Positions 47,389 to 56,133 of a DNA stretch of 64,000 nt are shown here, piece by piece; the first letter of the stretch is position 1; each line of letters begins with the position of its first letter. Made by a program: the position numbers and the translations under genes. The notes under the pieces were generated by a model. It made no database searches. It worked only from the letters and a program-made list of their open reading frames with translations, and was not told where the DNA came from. Source of the DNA: Mycolicibacterium brisbanense (GTDB lineage: Bacteria; Actinomycetota; Actinomycetes; Mycobacteriales; Mycobacteriaceae); NCBI RefSeq assembly GCF_001570425.1, contig NZ_BCSX01000021.1, positions 248,001-312,000 of the forward strand, written 5' to 3'.

Positions 47389-49866
47389 GTGACTACCTCA
47401 TCCATGGAGAGCGAGTCCTACGCTACCCTCTCCCCGTTCACCGAAACGTTCGACTTCGCCGAGCAGGGCGAAGCGTTCGCCCCAATTTCGGAGAACATGG
47501 AATCACCAAGCAGTGCAGGTGGTTTCGAGTTCTTCACCGAATTGGAAAGCCCGTTCCGCTCAGCCTACGACGAAGTCGGCTCGGAGAGCTCAGACGTCCA
47601 TCGGGAGGCATACGACGAGGCGGTCTCAAGCCTCTACGAGAGCGAATTCTCAGAGGCGCTCTACGAGCTGGCGGCCGAGGCATCGTCGAGCATGTCCGAG
47701 CAGATCGGCGAGGCGTCCCCGAACGAGGCCGAACGGTACCTCGAGAACTACATGACACCGGTGGCACGCGAAGCCGAGACGTTCCTGGAGCGCTACGCCG
47801 AACAGTATGCCCAGCACGACATCTCACAGATCACCGAGCAAGAACTGGATCGGCTCTTCGAGACGATCCAGCCCAGCTTCGAACACCTCACCCCCGGTGT
47901 CGAGAACTTCCTCGGCGGGCTCTGGAAAAAGGCGAAGGCGGTCGCAGGCGGGGCAATTCGACTGGCCAAGAAGGGAATCGCGGCAGTCGGCAAGGTCATT
48001 CCGCTCGGCTTCATTCTCAAGGGACTGAAGAAGATCGTCCGGCCTCTGTTGAAGCGGGTACTCGATCTCGCACTGAGCCGGCTACCCGTATCACTGCGCC
48101 CGGCCGCGAGGAAAGTCGCCACCAAACTGTTCGGGGTCGGTGAAACCGAGGGTGAATTCGAGAACTACTTCGGTGGCTCCGGAGAACAGGAAGCCGTCAG
48201 CACCGAACTCCAAGCACTCGCACACACCGACGTCGACTCCATCCAACACGAGATCGACGCCAAGCTGGTCGGCGAACTGTTCGCCGAGTCCAGCGAGAAC
48301 TCAGAAGCCTGGACGTCCGGCGAGTCAGTCGCCTCAGAATCGGAGACCGACCACCGGCTGGCCGAGCTCGACGCCGCCCGTGAGCGATTCATCACCGAGA
48401 TCTCTCAGGCGACCAACGAGGCTTCGATCAACGCGGCCATGGAGAACTTCATTCCGGCCATCATCGCAGCGCTGCGCATCGGTATCTCCGTGATCGGACG
48501 CGACCGGGTCGTCGGATTCCTCGCCAAATACCTTGCCGCGCTGGTACGCCCCTACATCGGCCCGACCATCGCCACACAACTGTCACAGGCGATCGTGTCG
48601 ACCGGCATGAGCATGATCGGGCTCGAAGTGCCGGGTAACCAAACCCAGTTGGCCGCTGAGGCTGTCGCGTCGGCGGTGGAAGGCACGGTGCAACGGCTCA
48701 CCGAACTCGAATCCGAGACTTTCGAGGACCAGCACCTGCTGGAAGCGGTGGTGCAAGAAGCATTCGCCGAAGCGGCTTCGGAATCATTTCCCTCCAACGT
48801 GATTCGTGAGCAGTACCAAGAGGTATCCACTAGGCTCCGGCACCGCGGGACGTGGATTCTGCGTCCGCGCAACGGGCGGAAGCGCTACCGCTTCTATTCC
48901 CGGCCGCTGGACGTGACAGTGACGCATCAGTTGGCCAAGTCGGTGACCGGCTTCGGCGGAATCCACCTGGGCACCTTCCTGAAATCGCGTTACGGCGTCA
49001 CAGGGCCCGTCGCGTGCAAGGCGTATCTCTTCGAGGCGATGGTAGGCACGAAACTGTCCACGATCGCACGGCTCGAGACCCACGTGCCCGGCTTGGGTCC
49101 CACCCACCCGCGCGGCTGGCGCCTGTTCATACCGCTGACCCGGCACAATGCGACCGCACTCTTCGGCGAGCCCGGCCTCGGTCGCGACGTGCCCAACCAC
49201 TATCTGCATTCGCACCGCCGCATCGCAGTCCGACAGCGGTTCGTCGTGCTCGTACCCCAGCGGGCACACACCACCGCACATCCGGGCGGCTCGGGCCCAG
49301 CGTCGCATCCGGTACAGCTGCGCGGTCACGCAAGCCAGGTCAACATCACGCTGGACTTCCCGTCATCCACTGCGCGCCTGTGCATTCACCTCGACGAGAG
49401 CGATGCGCAGGCGGTCGCCGCCTCGATCCGCCGCGGCGAATCGGTAACGCCGGCATTGGTTCTGCTCAGGCGCGTCTACGTGGCCGGGGTCAAGAGCGTT
49501 CTTTCGGGAAATGCTTCGCGCCACGTCAAGATCGTCCACGAAGTGGCATCCGAGGAGCAGTTCGTCGGTGGCGCGCTCAGTGCGATCGGGGCGAAGATCC
49601 TGGAGAAGCTGGCGGACAAGGTGATCGAGTGGGTCGGTACCGCTGTCTCGGAGTTTCTTGCGCGCCGCAGACAGGAGTTCCTCACCGCGGCCGACAAGCC
49701 GGCCCAAGGGGTCACCATCATCGTCGCCATCCGGCACGCGGGCGCGATGAAGCTGCTCGACGATGCGCTGCGCGGCAAGGGCCTGGTGTCGCTGACGGCG
49801 GTCGCGCGGGCCATCCTGGGTTCGCCCGAAGTCACCGTGCGTTCGGTAGCGGGTTTCCAGTCATGA
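47389..49866 (+). CDS. Large protein of unknown function: acidic N-terminus, cationic amphipathic middle
   Basis: I do not recognise this 825-aa protein. Residues 1-170 are strongly acidic, Ser/Glu/Phe-rich and probably partly disordered, with repeated SPF-type words (LSPFTETF, ESPFRSAY). Residues 178-248 hold about eighteen Lys/Arg and one Asp in an amphipathic pattern (GLWKKAKAVAGGAIRLAKKG...), like a membrane-active peptide. Residues 250-345 are acidic again. Residues 350-415 hold long hydrophobic helices (FIPAIIAALRIGISVIG). Residues 480-720 look beta-rich and globular, and 725-765 are helical. No signal peptide or catalytic motif is seen. GTG follows GGGAGGAG by 6 nt. First of four coupled genes. 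The charge layout suggests delivery to or insertion in a membrane, but this is only inference. Confidence 0.82.
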   Translation: MTTSSMESESYATLSPFTETFDFAEQGEAFAPISENMESPSSAGGFEFFTELESPFRSAYDEVGSESSDVHREAYDEAVSSLYESEFSEALYELAAEASSSMSEQIGEASPNEAERYLENYMTPVAREAETFLERYAEQYAQHDISQITEQELDRLFETIQPSFEHLTPGVENFLGGLWKKAKAVAGGAIRLAKKGIAAVGKVIPLGFILKGLKKIVRPLLKRVLDLALSRLPVSLRPAARKVATKLFGVGETEGEFENYFGGSGEQEAVSTELQALAHTDVDSIQHEIDAKLVGELFAESSENSEAWTSGESVASESETDHRLAELDAARERFITEISQATNEASINAAMENFIPAIIAALRIGISVIGRDRVVGFLAKYLAALVRPYIGPTIATQLSQAIVSTGMSMIGLEVPGNQTQLAAEAVASAVEGTVQRLTELESETFEDQHLLEAVVQEAFAEAASESFPSNVIREQYQEVSTRLRHRGTWILRPRNGRKRYRFYSRPLDVTVTHQLAKSVTGFGGIHLGTFLKSRYGVTGPVACKAYLFEAMVGTKLSTIARLETHVPGLGPTHPRGWRLFIPLTRHNATALFGEPGLGRDVPNHYLHSHRRIAVRQRFVVLVPQRAHTTAHPGGSGPASHPVQLRGHASQVNITLDFPSSTARLCIHLDESDAQAVAASIRRGESVTPALVLLRRVYVAGVKSVLSGNASRHVKIVHEVASEEQFVGGALSAIGAKILEKLADKVIEWVGTAVSEFLARRRQEFLTAADKPAQGVTIIVAIRHAGAMKLLDDALRGKGLVSLTAVARAILGSPEVTVRSVAGFQS

Positions 49867-51125
49867 TCAGCCAGCAGGACTCGATCGTCTTCGAGCTCAG
49901 AGGCGAGATCGCACATTGGCAGACCGCGATGGTCGGGCTCAGCGACTTGGAGAACTTCGCAGCAACCAGCGCTTGGCAGGCCCTGGAACGCTACGTAGGC
50001 GTCGCGCTGCGCCGCCACTTGACCAGCCTCATCGGCGCCACCCAGCTCGAACTCGACGCTCTCCAAACCGATCTACGCGCGGCTGCCACAGTTGACGACC
50101 TTCGGCGCTGCCACGCGCGCGTGACGCGCTTTCGCCATCGCTTTCTGCAACTGGAGACCGTGCTGAGTTTCTACGGCAACGCGGTCCGCTCCCGAACCAA
50201 TGCCGCGCTCGGAGAGCTCTTGCGGGCCTTCGATTTTCTGGCGGCAGAGAGCATGCGGACCGCGTTACGCCCGCTACGCCTGGAGACACCGCCCGTACTG
50301 GTCTATCTCGACAACGGACTGGGAGCGTCGATTCTGCGAGCAGGCTGGCGGGCGTGGGAAGGCGGATCACCCTCGCCGGCCGCAGCGATCAAACTCACGC
50401 GGTTCAACATGATGCGTCCCACGTCGATGCTGCACGAAGCCGGTCACCAGGTCGCACACCTGACCGGATGGAACGACGAGTTGACCATCGCTTTGCGGCG
50501 GGGTATCGCCGATCCGATCGTGGCCGAGATGTGGTCAGGCTGGGCGACGGAACTCGGACCGGACCTACTCGCGTTCGCGCACAGCGGATTCGGGGCGGTG
50601 GCCGCGTTACACGATGTCGTCAACGACGTACAGCGGGTGTTCTCGCTGCCGCTCGGTGACCCGCACCCGATCGCCTACCTGCGCGTGCTGGTGGGTGTCG
50701 AGATGTGCAAACGCTTCTATGGCACGGGCCCCTGGGACACGCTCGCACAGGCATGGCAGGTCGCGTACCCGCTTTCGGCCGCACCCGCCGCGGTGCGACC
50801 ATTGATCGAACGCAGCATCGAGGCGCTTCCGCGGATCGTCGAAATCGGCCTGCGGACACCGATGCGCGCCTTCGCCGGCAAAGCCCTGTGCGATGTCGTC
50901 GACCCAGGCCGGGTGTCACCGGCCGCACTCGCGGAGCTGGAGCGCACAGCCGGAACCGCGCTGACCATCTCAAGTCATTACCTGCAGTCCGAGGGGCTGC
51001 GACTGTTGGCGCTCGCGTCCTACAACGTGGCGGCCAAACCGGAGAGTGCCGCCGCGACGGCACGCAGTTTCGAGACCTGGATGCGCCGGCTGGGGACCCT
51101 CACCGACGCGGCACAAGTAGCGTGA
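49863..51125 (+). CDS. Putative zinc metallopeptidase (HEAGH) of unknown family
   Basis: This 420-aa protein has a zincin motif HEAGHQVAHLTG at residues 191-202, with Glu222 or Glu230 (EMWSGWATELGPD) as likely third ligand. A DPHPIAYLR segment near 266-274 recalls the HP...R element of M48-like peptidases. The first 140 residues are helical and rich in Arg and Leu. No signal peptide and no membrane segment are seen, so it acts in the cytosol or is exported by another route. ATG overlaps the previous stop by 4 nt. Substrate unknown; the 825-aa protein or the partners below are obvious candidates. Confidence 0.78.
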   Translation: MISQQDSIVFELRGEIAHWQTAMVGLSDLENFAATSAWQALERYVGVALRRHLTSLIGATQLELDALQTDLRAAATVDDLRRCHARVTRFRHRFLQLETVLSFYGNAVRSRTNAALGELLRAFDFLAAESMRTALRPLRLETPPVLVYLDNGLGASILRAGWRAWEGGSPSPAAAIKLTRFNMMRPTSMLHEAGHQVAHLTGWNDELTIALRRGIADPIVAEMWSGWATELGPDLLAFAHSGFGAVAALHDVVNDVQRVFSLPLGDPHPIAYLRVLVGVEMCKRFYGTGPWDTLAQAWQVAYPLSAAPAAVRPLIERSIEALPRIVEIGLRTPMRAFAGKALCDVVDPGRVSPAALAELERTAGTALTISSHYLQSEGLRLLALASYNVAAKPESAAATARSFETWMRRLGTLTDAAQVA

Positions 51126-51138
51126 AAGGGATTGAGCC

Positions 51139-51738
51139 ATGCCAACACAATCATCGGACACCGCACGCGGCGCCGGCGGCGGACAACCGTCTTCCGGCAA
51201 CGGCCACCCGGGCGGCACTGACATCGAGAAGCTCGCGACGGTGTTCAGAGAATTCGGAAACCAGCTCAAAGCGGGCAATCAAACGCTACTCGATCAATTG
51301 ATCGGTGCCCTCGATACCCGATTCGTCCCGCCCGGCGCCGAGTACACCGCCGAGGAACGTCAGATCGTCAACAGTTATGCGGCACTGCGGCAACAACTCG
51401 CAGGCCCCGATGACGACGATGTCATCGGGCCCGGGCGGCTGGTCTCGTTGCACGTCTATGAGTGCGAGACGCACCTGGTGGCTGTTTTCGTGCTCCAGTT
51501 CGCCGCTGCCGCAGACGATGTCGCTTTCAGCACCGGCGTCGACGGCGGTGTGATCAATGTGGTGCCCACCCCTTTGACAGTCCAGTGCGCCGGCTCGACC
51601 AGCGGGCGCCGGTGGTACCAGGCGGTGGTACCGGACGGCGCGACAACCGGACCCGTCACCGTTCGCACCACCGCTGACGAATCCTTCACCACCACGTCTG
51701 ATGTGCACATTCCCACCCCAAAAGGAGCAGTCCGATGA
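51139..51738 (+). CDS. Small protein with IPT/TIG-like beta domain
   Basis: This 199-aa protein opens with a Gly/Ser/Pro-rich disordered 30 residues. A helical section (about 30-95) follows, then a beta-rich C-terminal half ending VVPDGATTGPVTVRTTADE. The PxGATTGPVTV element is characteristic of IPT/TIG immunoglobulin-like modules, which mediate binding. No enzyme motif is seen. AAGGGA stands 8 nt before the ATG and the stop overlaps the next start, so it is part of the unit. It may be a structural or adaptor component. Confidence 0.75.
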   Translation: MPTQSSDTARGAGGGQPSSGNGHPGGTDIEKLATVFREFGNQLKAGNQTLLDQLIGALDTRFVPPGAEYTAEERQIVNSYAALRQQLAGPDDDDVIGPGRLVSLHVYECETHLVAVFVLQFAAAADDVAFSTGVDGGVINVVPTPLTVQCAGSTSGRRWYQAVVPDGATTGPVTVRTTADESFTTTSDVHIPTPKGAVR

Positions 51739-52973
51739 TGCTCGAACTGGCCAGTTGGTTTGCCGATCTGGAACGTGCCAGTGGCACAACGGATGTCATT
51801 GAGCAGGCCACCAAGGCGGCCAACGATGTCTTCGCTCTGCACCCAGAGGAGATCCTCCGCTTTCTCGAGGAATCATGGGCGTACGGAAGTCAATCGCTGC
51901 CGGGCTTCCAGTTGCCGCCAGCTCTGCTCTACGGCCAGGCACCCGGCTTCGAATCCGGGCTTCACAAACGGTTGAGCGCCGTCAACGGCACGATCTACGG
52001 CACCCTTCCTACGTGGAACTTCGCCCCGCCGGACGACTCAGGAACGGGAGCACGCTGGGATCACCTCATCTACGCCTACCTCATCGAGAACACGCGTCTG
52101 CTCCCGATCTTCTTCCGGGTGGTAACCGAGTTCCTCCACGGCGAGCGGCTCGAAGTACCGTCGCCGACCACACAGCAGTGGCTGAGAACCACCGAGGCAC
52201 TGTTCATGCGCGAACTACCGTCGCGGTCCATCGGGGCGATCACCAGTTCGGTCCGGCCCGACCTCGAGGCCACCCGGCGAAACGCCTACTACCGGCTTTT
52301 CGGGGTCGACCTCAACCACGGAGCTAACAACGGAGCCCCGTACAGCTACGTACGGGCCCAAGCCGCCAACACCGGCCTCATCCGAACCTTCGAGGACTTC
52401 CTTCGCGAGGTGTGGACGGCATCGGAGAACTACCGAAATACCAGTGGTATCAACAGCAAAGACGACGCCGCCATCGCCACACATGCCCGGGACATGCAGG
52501 ACATGCTGACCACGCGTCGCCGCTTCGGCAACCTGGCGCGGGAAGAATTCGTCATCGTCACCATGCTCTCGTGGTTCGACCTGACTCTCGAATCGAACAA
52601 TTCCGTCGTCGTCGACCTCAAAGCCACCGCCGCCAGTCCCGAGGAACGGCTACGGAAGATCGGTGAACGCGTCGGACTCGCACCGCATGCACAGTCGGAG
52701 AGCTTCTTCCGGCTTGCCCCCCGGATGTCGCCGCTGTTCCGGCACATCGAGGAGGGCGTCTACAACTCGATCAGCGCAGTCAGCGCGCTCTACGCCAACC
52801 CGACCTCAGGTCCTCCGAACCAACTCCGCCGCGACATGCTCGACATCATCAATCAATGGTCGATCGCGACCGGACGCGACATGAAAGCCAAGCGCACCAC
52901 GCCGACGCCTCGAACCGCTCCCGTCAACGGGCGGGCTCTGCTGGCCGTCGGAAACGGCTCAGCTGCACGGTGA
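51735..52973 (+). CDS. Helical protein of unknown function, fourth gene of the unit
   Basis: This 412-aa protein has no recognised domain. It is mostly alpha-helical with many aromatic residues (ASWFADLERA, FLEESWAYG, LIYAYLIENTRLLPIFFRVV), a Leu/Arg-rich centre and a basic low-complexity tail (KAKRTTPTPRT). There is no signal peptide or strong membrane helix. The start overlaps the previous stop (ATGA). Its last 15 nt overlap the convergent methyltransferase gene. It has normal GC3, so it is genuinely coding. Possibly a partner protein of the metallopeptidase or the 825-aa protein. Confidence 0.75.
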   Translation: MMLELASWFADLERASGTTDVIEQATKAANDVFALHPEEILRFLEESWAYGSQSLPGFQLPPALLYGQAPGFESGLHKRLSAVNGTIYGTLPTWNFAPPDDSGTGARWDHLIYAYLIENTRLLPIFFRVVTEFLHGERLEVPSPTTQQWLRTTEALFMRELPSRSIGAITSSVRPDLEATRRNAYYRLFGVDLNHGANNGAPYSYVRAQAANTGLIRTFEDFLREVWTASENYRNTSGINSKDDAAIATHARDMQDMLTTRRRFGNLAREEFVIVTMLSWFDLTLESNNSVVVDLKATAASPEERLRKIGERVGLAPHAQSESFFRLAPRMSPLFRHIEEGVYNSISAVSALYANPTSGPPNQLRRDMLDIINQWSIATGRDMKAKRTTPTPRTAPVNGRALLAVGNGSAAR

Positions 52974-53786
52974 CTGGCCGCTCGCCCGCGCGATTCCCTG
53001 CACGGCCCGCAGCCTGCCGTCGCTGAGCCCGGCGGTGAGGTTGTGGGCCTTGCGGGCGAAGTCGGGGACGAAGGCGTGCAGTCCGAGCGGCCCGACGGGC
53101 TGCGACAGCAGCGCCTGCATCACCGCGCTCGCCTGATCGGTGAGATCGTTCCATTGTTCGACGACGAACCCCGACGATTCGACCGTAACGCGCAAGTCGT
53201 CGGGTGTGGCCAAGTGACTGACACCTGCTTCGTCGGCCCACGGCAACGGAAACTCCGGCTCATCTCCCTGCCCACGTGTGATGTCCCACAACGCCAGGAT
53301 CCCCCCGTCGTGCAACACCCGGCGGGCCTCCCGGTACAGGGTGGTCTTGTCGGCGACGTTCATCTGGACGTGCTGGCTCACCACGACATCAAACGTGCTG
53401 TCGGCGAAGGGCAGAGCGGTGACGTCCGCGGCCCGGACTGCGATCCGGTCATCCAGTCCCACAAGCTGATTGAGCCAGCGGGCGGTGTCGCAGTACTCCT
53501 CGGTCAAATCGACGGCCGTCACCGTGCAGCCGTACCGGTCGGCGATGTAGCGGGCAGTGCCGCCTACCCCGCTGCCGGCGTCGAGCACTGCGGTCTGGCT
53601 GGTGATCCCGGCGAGCTCGATCAGTTGGCTGGTGGCGATGCGGCCCATGGTGTGAAAATCCTCGAGCACCCCCAGATCGGCGGGCTGCAGCCGATCGAGG
53701 TCGAGCCCCGCGCCTGTCAGGGCCTGTTCGATGTTGCGCCGGGAGAGGCCGGTCGCGTACTGGTCGTCGATGCGAGTGGTCGCCAT
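52959..53786 (-). CDS. SAM-dependent methyltransferase (UbiE/sarcosine-dimethylglycine type)
   Basis: This 275-aa class I methyltransferase has motif I LDAGSGVGGTARYIA near residue 68, AVDLTEEYC, ADVTALPFADSTFDVV and VLHDGGILALWD. Similar proteins methylate small amines, lipids or quinones. ATG 53786 follows AAAGG by 8 nt; an upstream extension would overlap the divergent gene region. The 3' end overlaps the fourth unknown gene by 15 nt. Substrate unknown. Confidence 0.85.
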   Translation of the reverse strand: MATTRIDDQYATGLSRRNIEQALTGAGLDLDRLQPADLGVLEDFHTMGRIATSQLIELAGITSQTAVLDAGSGVGGTARYIADRYGCTVTAVDLTEEYCDTARWLNQLVGLDDRIAVRAADVTALPFADSTFDVVVSQHVQMNVADKTTLYREARRVLHDGGILALWDITRGQGDEPEFPLPWADEAGVSHLATPDDLRVTVESSGFVVEQWNDLTDQASAVMQALLSQPVGPLGLHAFVPDFARKAHNLTAGLSDGRLRAVQGIARASGQSPCS

Positions 53787-53973
53787 GGCTGTGGCCTTTC
53801 GTTTCGGCAGGCAGACGTATTCGTGTCCCGGCGTCTTCGCAGTCCAACGGAAACCGGCAGGCCGCGCTTCCCCGCAGGGTCGCCAGTCCGCGATTGAACA
53901 TGCGCTCACCGGCCGGCGCCGCGCCGCCCTGTTGTCGGTGACGTGCCACTCAGGCCCGGCTACCGTTGGTGCG

Positions 53974-55491
53974 GTGTCGAGATCGCGCGTCGCCCCGGTC
54001 CGCGCGATCGCCGCCGTCTTGCTGGCCCTGGGCGCGGCGCCTGCGTGCGGTCAGCCGCCGTCACCCCCGGCGGCTACCAGCACGCCACTGATCGCCGCCC
54101 CGACCACGACCTCAACCACTCCCCCGCCCGTGCCCGTCGTTCCCGAGGGGGATTTCACGCCCGTCGCCCAGCTGGTAGACGATTCGATCGCGGCGCACCG
54201 GCTGCCCGGCGCGGTGGTTCAGATCGGGCACGGCGGTAACGTCGTCTACCGGCAAGCGTTCGGCTCGCGCAAGCTACCCGACGAACCTGGGCTCGACGGA
54301 GCGCCGGCACCCGCCGAAGCGATGACCGACGACACGATCTTCGACCTTGCGTCGCTGACGAAGAGCCTCGCGACCACCGTCGCGGTCCTTCAGCTCTACG
54401 AACAGGGCCGCATTCAGATCGACGACCCTGTCCAGAAGTACCTACCCGAGTTCAACCCGGCGAATGACCCACGACGCGCGCAGGTGACGCTACGCATGTT
54501 GCTGACGCACACTTCGGGTATCGCAGGAGATCTGAGCCTGGACGGGCCCTGGGGGCTGGATCACTCAGACAAGGCCCAAGGCATTCACCGTGCGCTCGCG
54601 GCGTGGGTGGTGTTCGACCCCGGAACGCGCTTCCACTACTCCGACATCAACTTCATCATTCTCGGGGCACTGGTCGAGAAGCTCACCGGTGAAACGTTGG
54701 ATATGTACGTGCCGCGCAACGTCTTTGCTCCGCTTGGTATGGCCGACACCCGCTACCTGCCCGCGGATAAGGCGTGTGGCCCGCACCAGATCCGCGGTAC
54801 CGCAATCGTTTTCGACAAGACAGCGGCCACCGAAGGCGCATGCCCCGCCGGCACCTGGAGTATCGATCTCTTGGCCCGGATCGCGCCCACCGCGCACGAC
54901 GGCGATACACCAGGTCTCAACCCCGACTTCGACCAGTTGCTGCGCGGCACTGTGCATGACCCGACGGCCCGCCGCATGGGCGGCGTGAGCGGCAGCGCCG
55001 GGGTGTTCTCGACGGTGCAAGACGTCGGCAGGTACGCCCAGGCGCTACTCGACCGCCTTGCCGGACGCCCCAGCCCCTTCCCACTGAAGCAATCCACTCT
55101 GGAATCGATGACGACACCGCAGCAACCCGGGCACAACCCGGCGCAGCTGCAGGCAGCCAACGAGGCGACGCGGCGGGCCGTCGAAAACACGCCCAACACA
55201 ACAGATCCCCTGCTCGCGCCGGAGTATCCGGCGATCGCGGGCCAAGACCTCCGCGGCTTCGGCTGGGATATCGACACCGAGCAGTCCCGTCCGCGCGGAA
55301 TGCTATTCCCGATCGGGAGCTTCGGCCATACCGGTTTCACCGGGGTGTCGCTGTGGATCGACCCCGGCTCGGATACCTACGTGATCGTCCTGGCGAACGT
55401 GATCCATCAGCGTGGCGGACCGCCGATTGTGAAGCTCAGTGGCGACATCGCCACCGCAACCGCACGGATCCTGCATCTGTACGGGACGTAG
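53974..55491 (+). CDS. Beta-lactamase-fold serine hydrolase lipoprotein
   Basis: This 505-aa protein has a lipobox ending APAC (Cys25) and a Pro/Thr-rich linker (to about 50). A class C beta-lactamase/DD-peptidase fold follows, with SLTK (Ser127, Lys130), YSD as the second motif (HYSDINF) and HTG (GHTGFTG). It is likely an esterase or peptidase at the cell surface. GTG 53974 is 7 nt after TACCGT, giving a leaderless start. Confidence 0.86.
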   Translation: MSRSRVAPVRAIAAVLLALGAAPACGQPPSPPAATSTPLIAAPTTTSTTPPPVPVVPEGDFTPVAQLVDDSIAAHRLPGAVVQIGHGGNVVYRQAFGSRKLPDEPGLDGAPAPAEAMTDDTIFDLASLTKSLATTVAVLQLYEQGRIQIDDPVQKYLPEFNPANDPRRAQVTLRMLLTHTSGIAGDLSLDGPWGLDHSDKAQGIHRALAAWVVFDPGTRFHYSDINFIILGALVEKLTGETLDMYVPRNVFAPLGMADTRYLPADKACGPHQIRGTAIVFDKTAATEGACPAGTWSIDLLARIAPTAHDGDTPGLNPDFDQLLRGTVHDPTARRMGGVSGSAGVFSTVQDVGRYAQALLDRLAGRPSPFPLKQSTLESMTTPQQPGHNPAQLQAANEATRRAVENTPNTTDPLLAPEYPAIAGQDLRGFGWDIDTEQSRPRGMLFPIGSFGHTGFTGVSLWIDPGSDTYVIVLANVIHQRGGPPIVKLSGDIATATARILHLYGT

Positions 55492-55509
55492 CCACGCCGA
55501 TGGCCGACG

Positions 55510-56058
55510 TCACGACAGCACGACGCGCACGAACCTGGTGACCTCGGAACCGGCGTTGATGTACGCGTACTGCTGCGCGCTGCTGTAGATGGCGTGATCA
55601 CCCAATCCGAGTGTGACGTCACCGCTTTCGCGCTCGATCCGCAGCCGCCCGGCGATGACGAGGACCATCTCGTGCCATCCGGCAGGGTCCGGGTTGGCGT
55701 CGTACCGGTCGTCCACGCCAAGGCTCCAGACCCAGAGCTGTCCTTCCTGATGCGCCGCTGCGCTGCCGAGCAGGACGGCACGACTGTCGGCCCCGTTGCC
55801 CTTCCACATCAGGGCGTCGATATGTTCGGGTGTGGCGGCAGGCGCGAGCACCAGGTTGACGAATGTCACCCCGAGTGCGTCGGCGATGGTGTCCAGCGAC
55901 GACAGCCCAATGTTTGCCGAGCCCGCCTCCAAATTCACGATGGTGCGCCTGCTGACCCCCGCGGCGGTGGCCAGTTGGGATTGGCTCAGACCCGACGCCG
56001 CGCGCAGGCGTCGTACATTCGCGCCGACGCAGGCCAGGACCTCGGTTCCTTCGGTCAT
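55510..56058 (-). CDS. XRE-cupin transcriptional regulator
   Basis: This 182-aa protein has an N-terminal XRE helix-turn-helix (VRRLRAASGLSQSQLATAAGVSRRTI, about 15-40) and a C-terminal cupin (about 105-180, GWHEMVLVIAGRLRIE) that would sense a small ligand. It is divergent from the EamA transporter and separated by two matching dyads, so it very likely controls that gene and itself. ATG 56058 lies exactly 7 nt after TACAGT (56066-56071), a leaderless start; a GTG at 56067 overlaps that box and is rejected. Confidence 0.9.
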   Translation of the reverse strand: MTEGTEVLACVGANVRRLRAASGLSQSQLATAAGVSRRTIVNLEAGSANIGLSSLDTIADALGVTFVNLVLAPAATPEHIDALMWKGNGADSRAVLLGSAAAHQEGQLWVWSLGVDDRYDANPDPAGWHEMVLVIAGRLRIERESGDVTLGLGDHAIYSSAQQYAYINAGSEVTRFVRVVLS

Positions 56059-56076
56059 CGCTGCCACTGTAACCGC

Positions 56077-56094
56077 TGTGCATTATTTTGCACA
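56077..56094. promoter_or_regulatory. Operator site 1, TGTGCA-N6-TGCACA
   Basis: A perfect dyad with 6-bp arms. It lies just upstream of the XRE gene -10 box. The same arms recur at site 2, 39 bp away centre to centre. Confidence 0.8.
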
Positions 56095-56115
56095 TTGGCC
56101 GGCTCAGCCCTACAG

Positions 56116-56133
56116 TGTGCAGAATGTTGCACA
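56116..56133. promoter_or_regulatory. Operator site 2, TGTGCA-N6-TGCACA
   Basis: Identical arms to site 1. It covers the end of the eamA -10 box (TACAGT, 56111-56116) and its ATG (56124), so binding would block the leaderless transcript. Confidence 0.8.
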
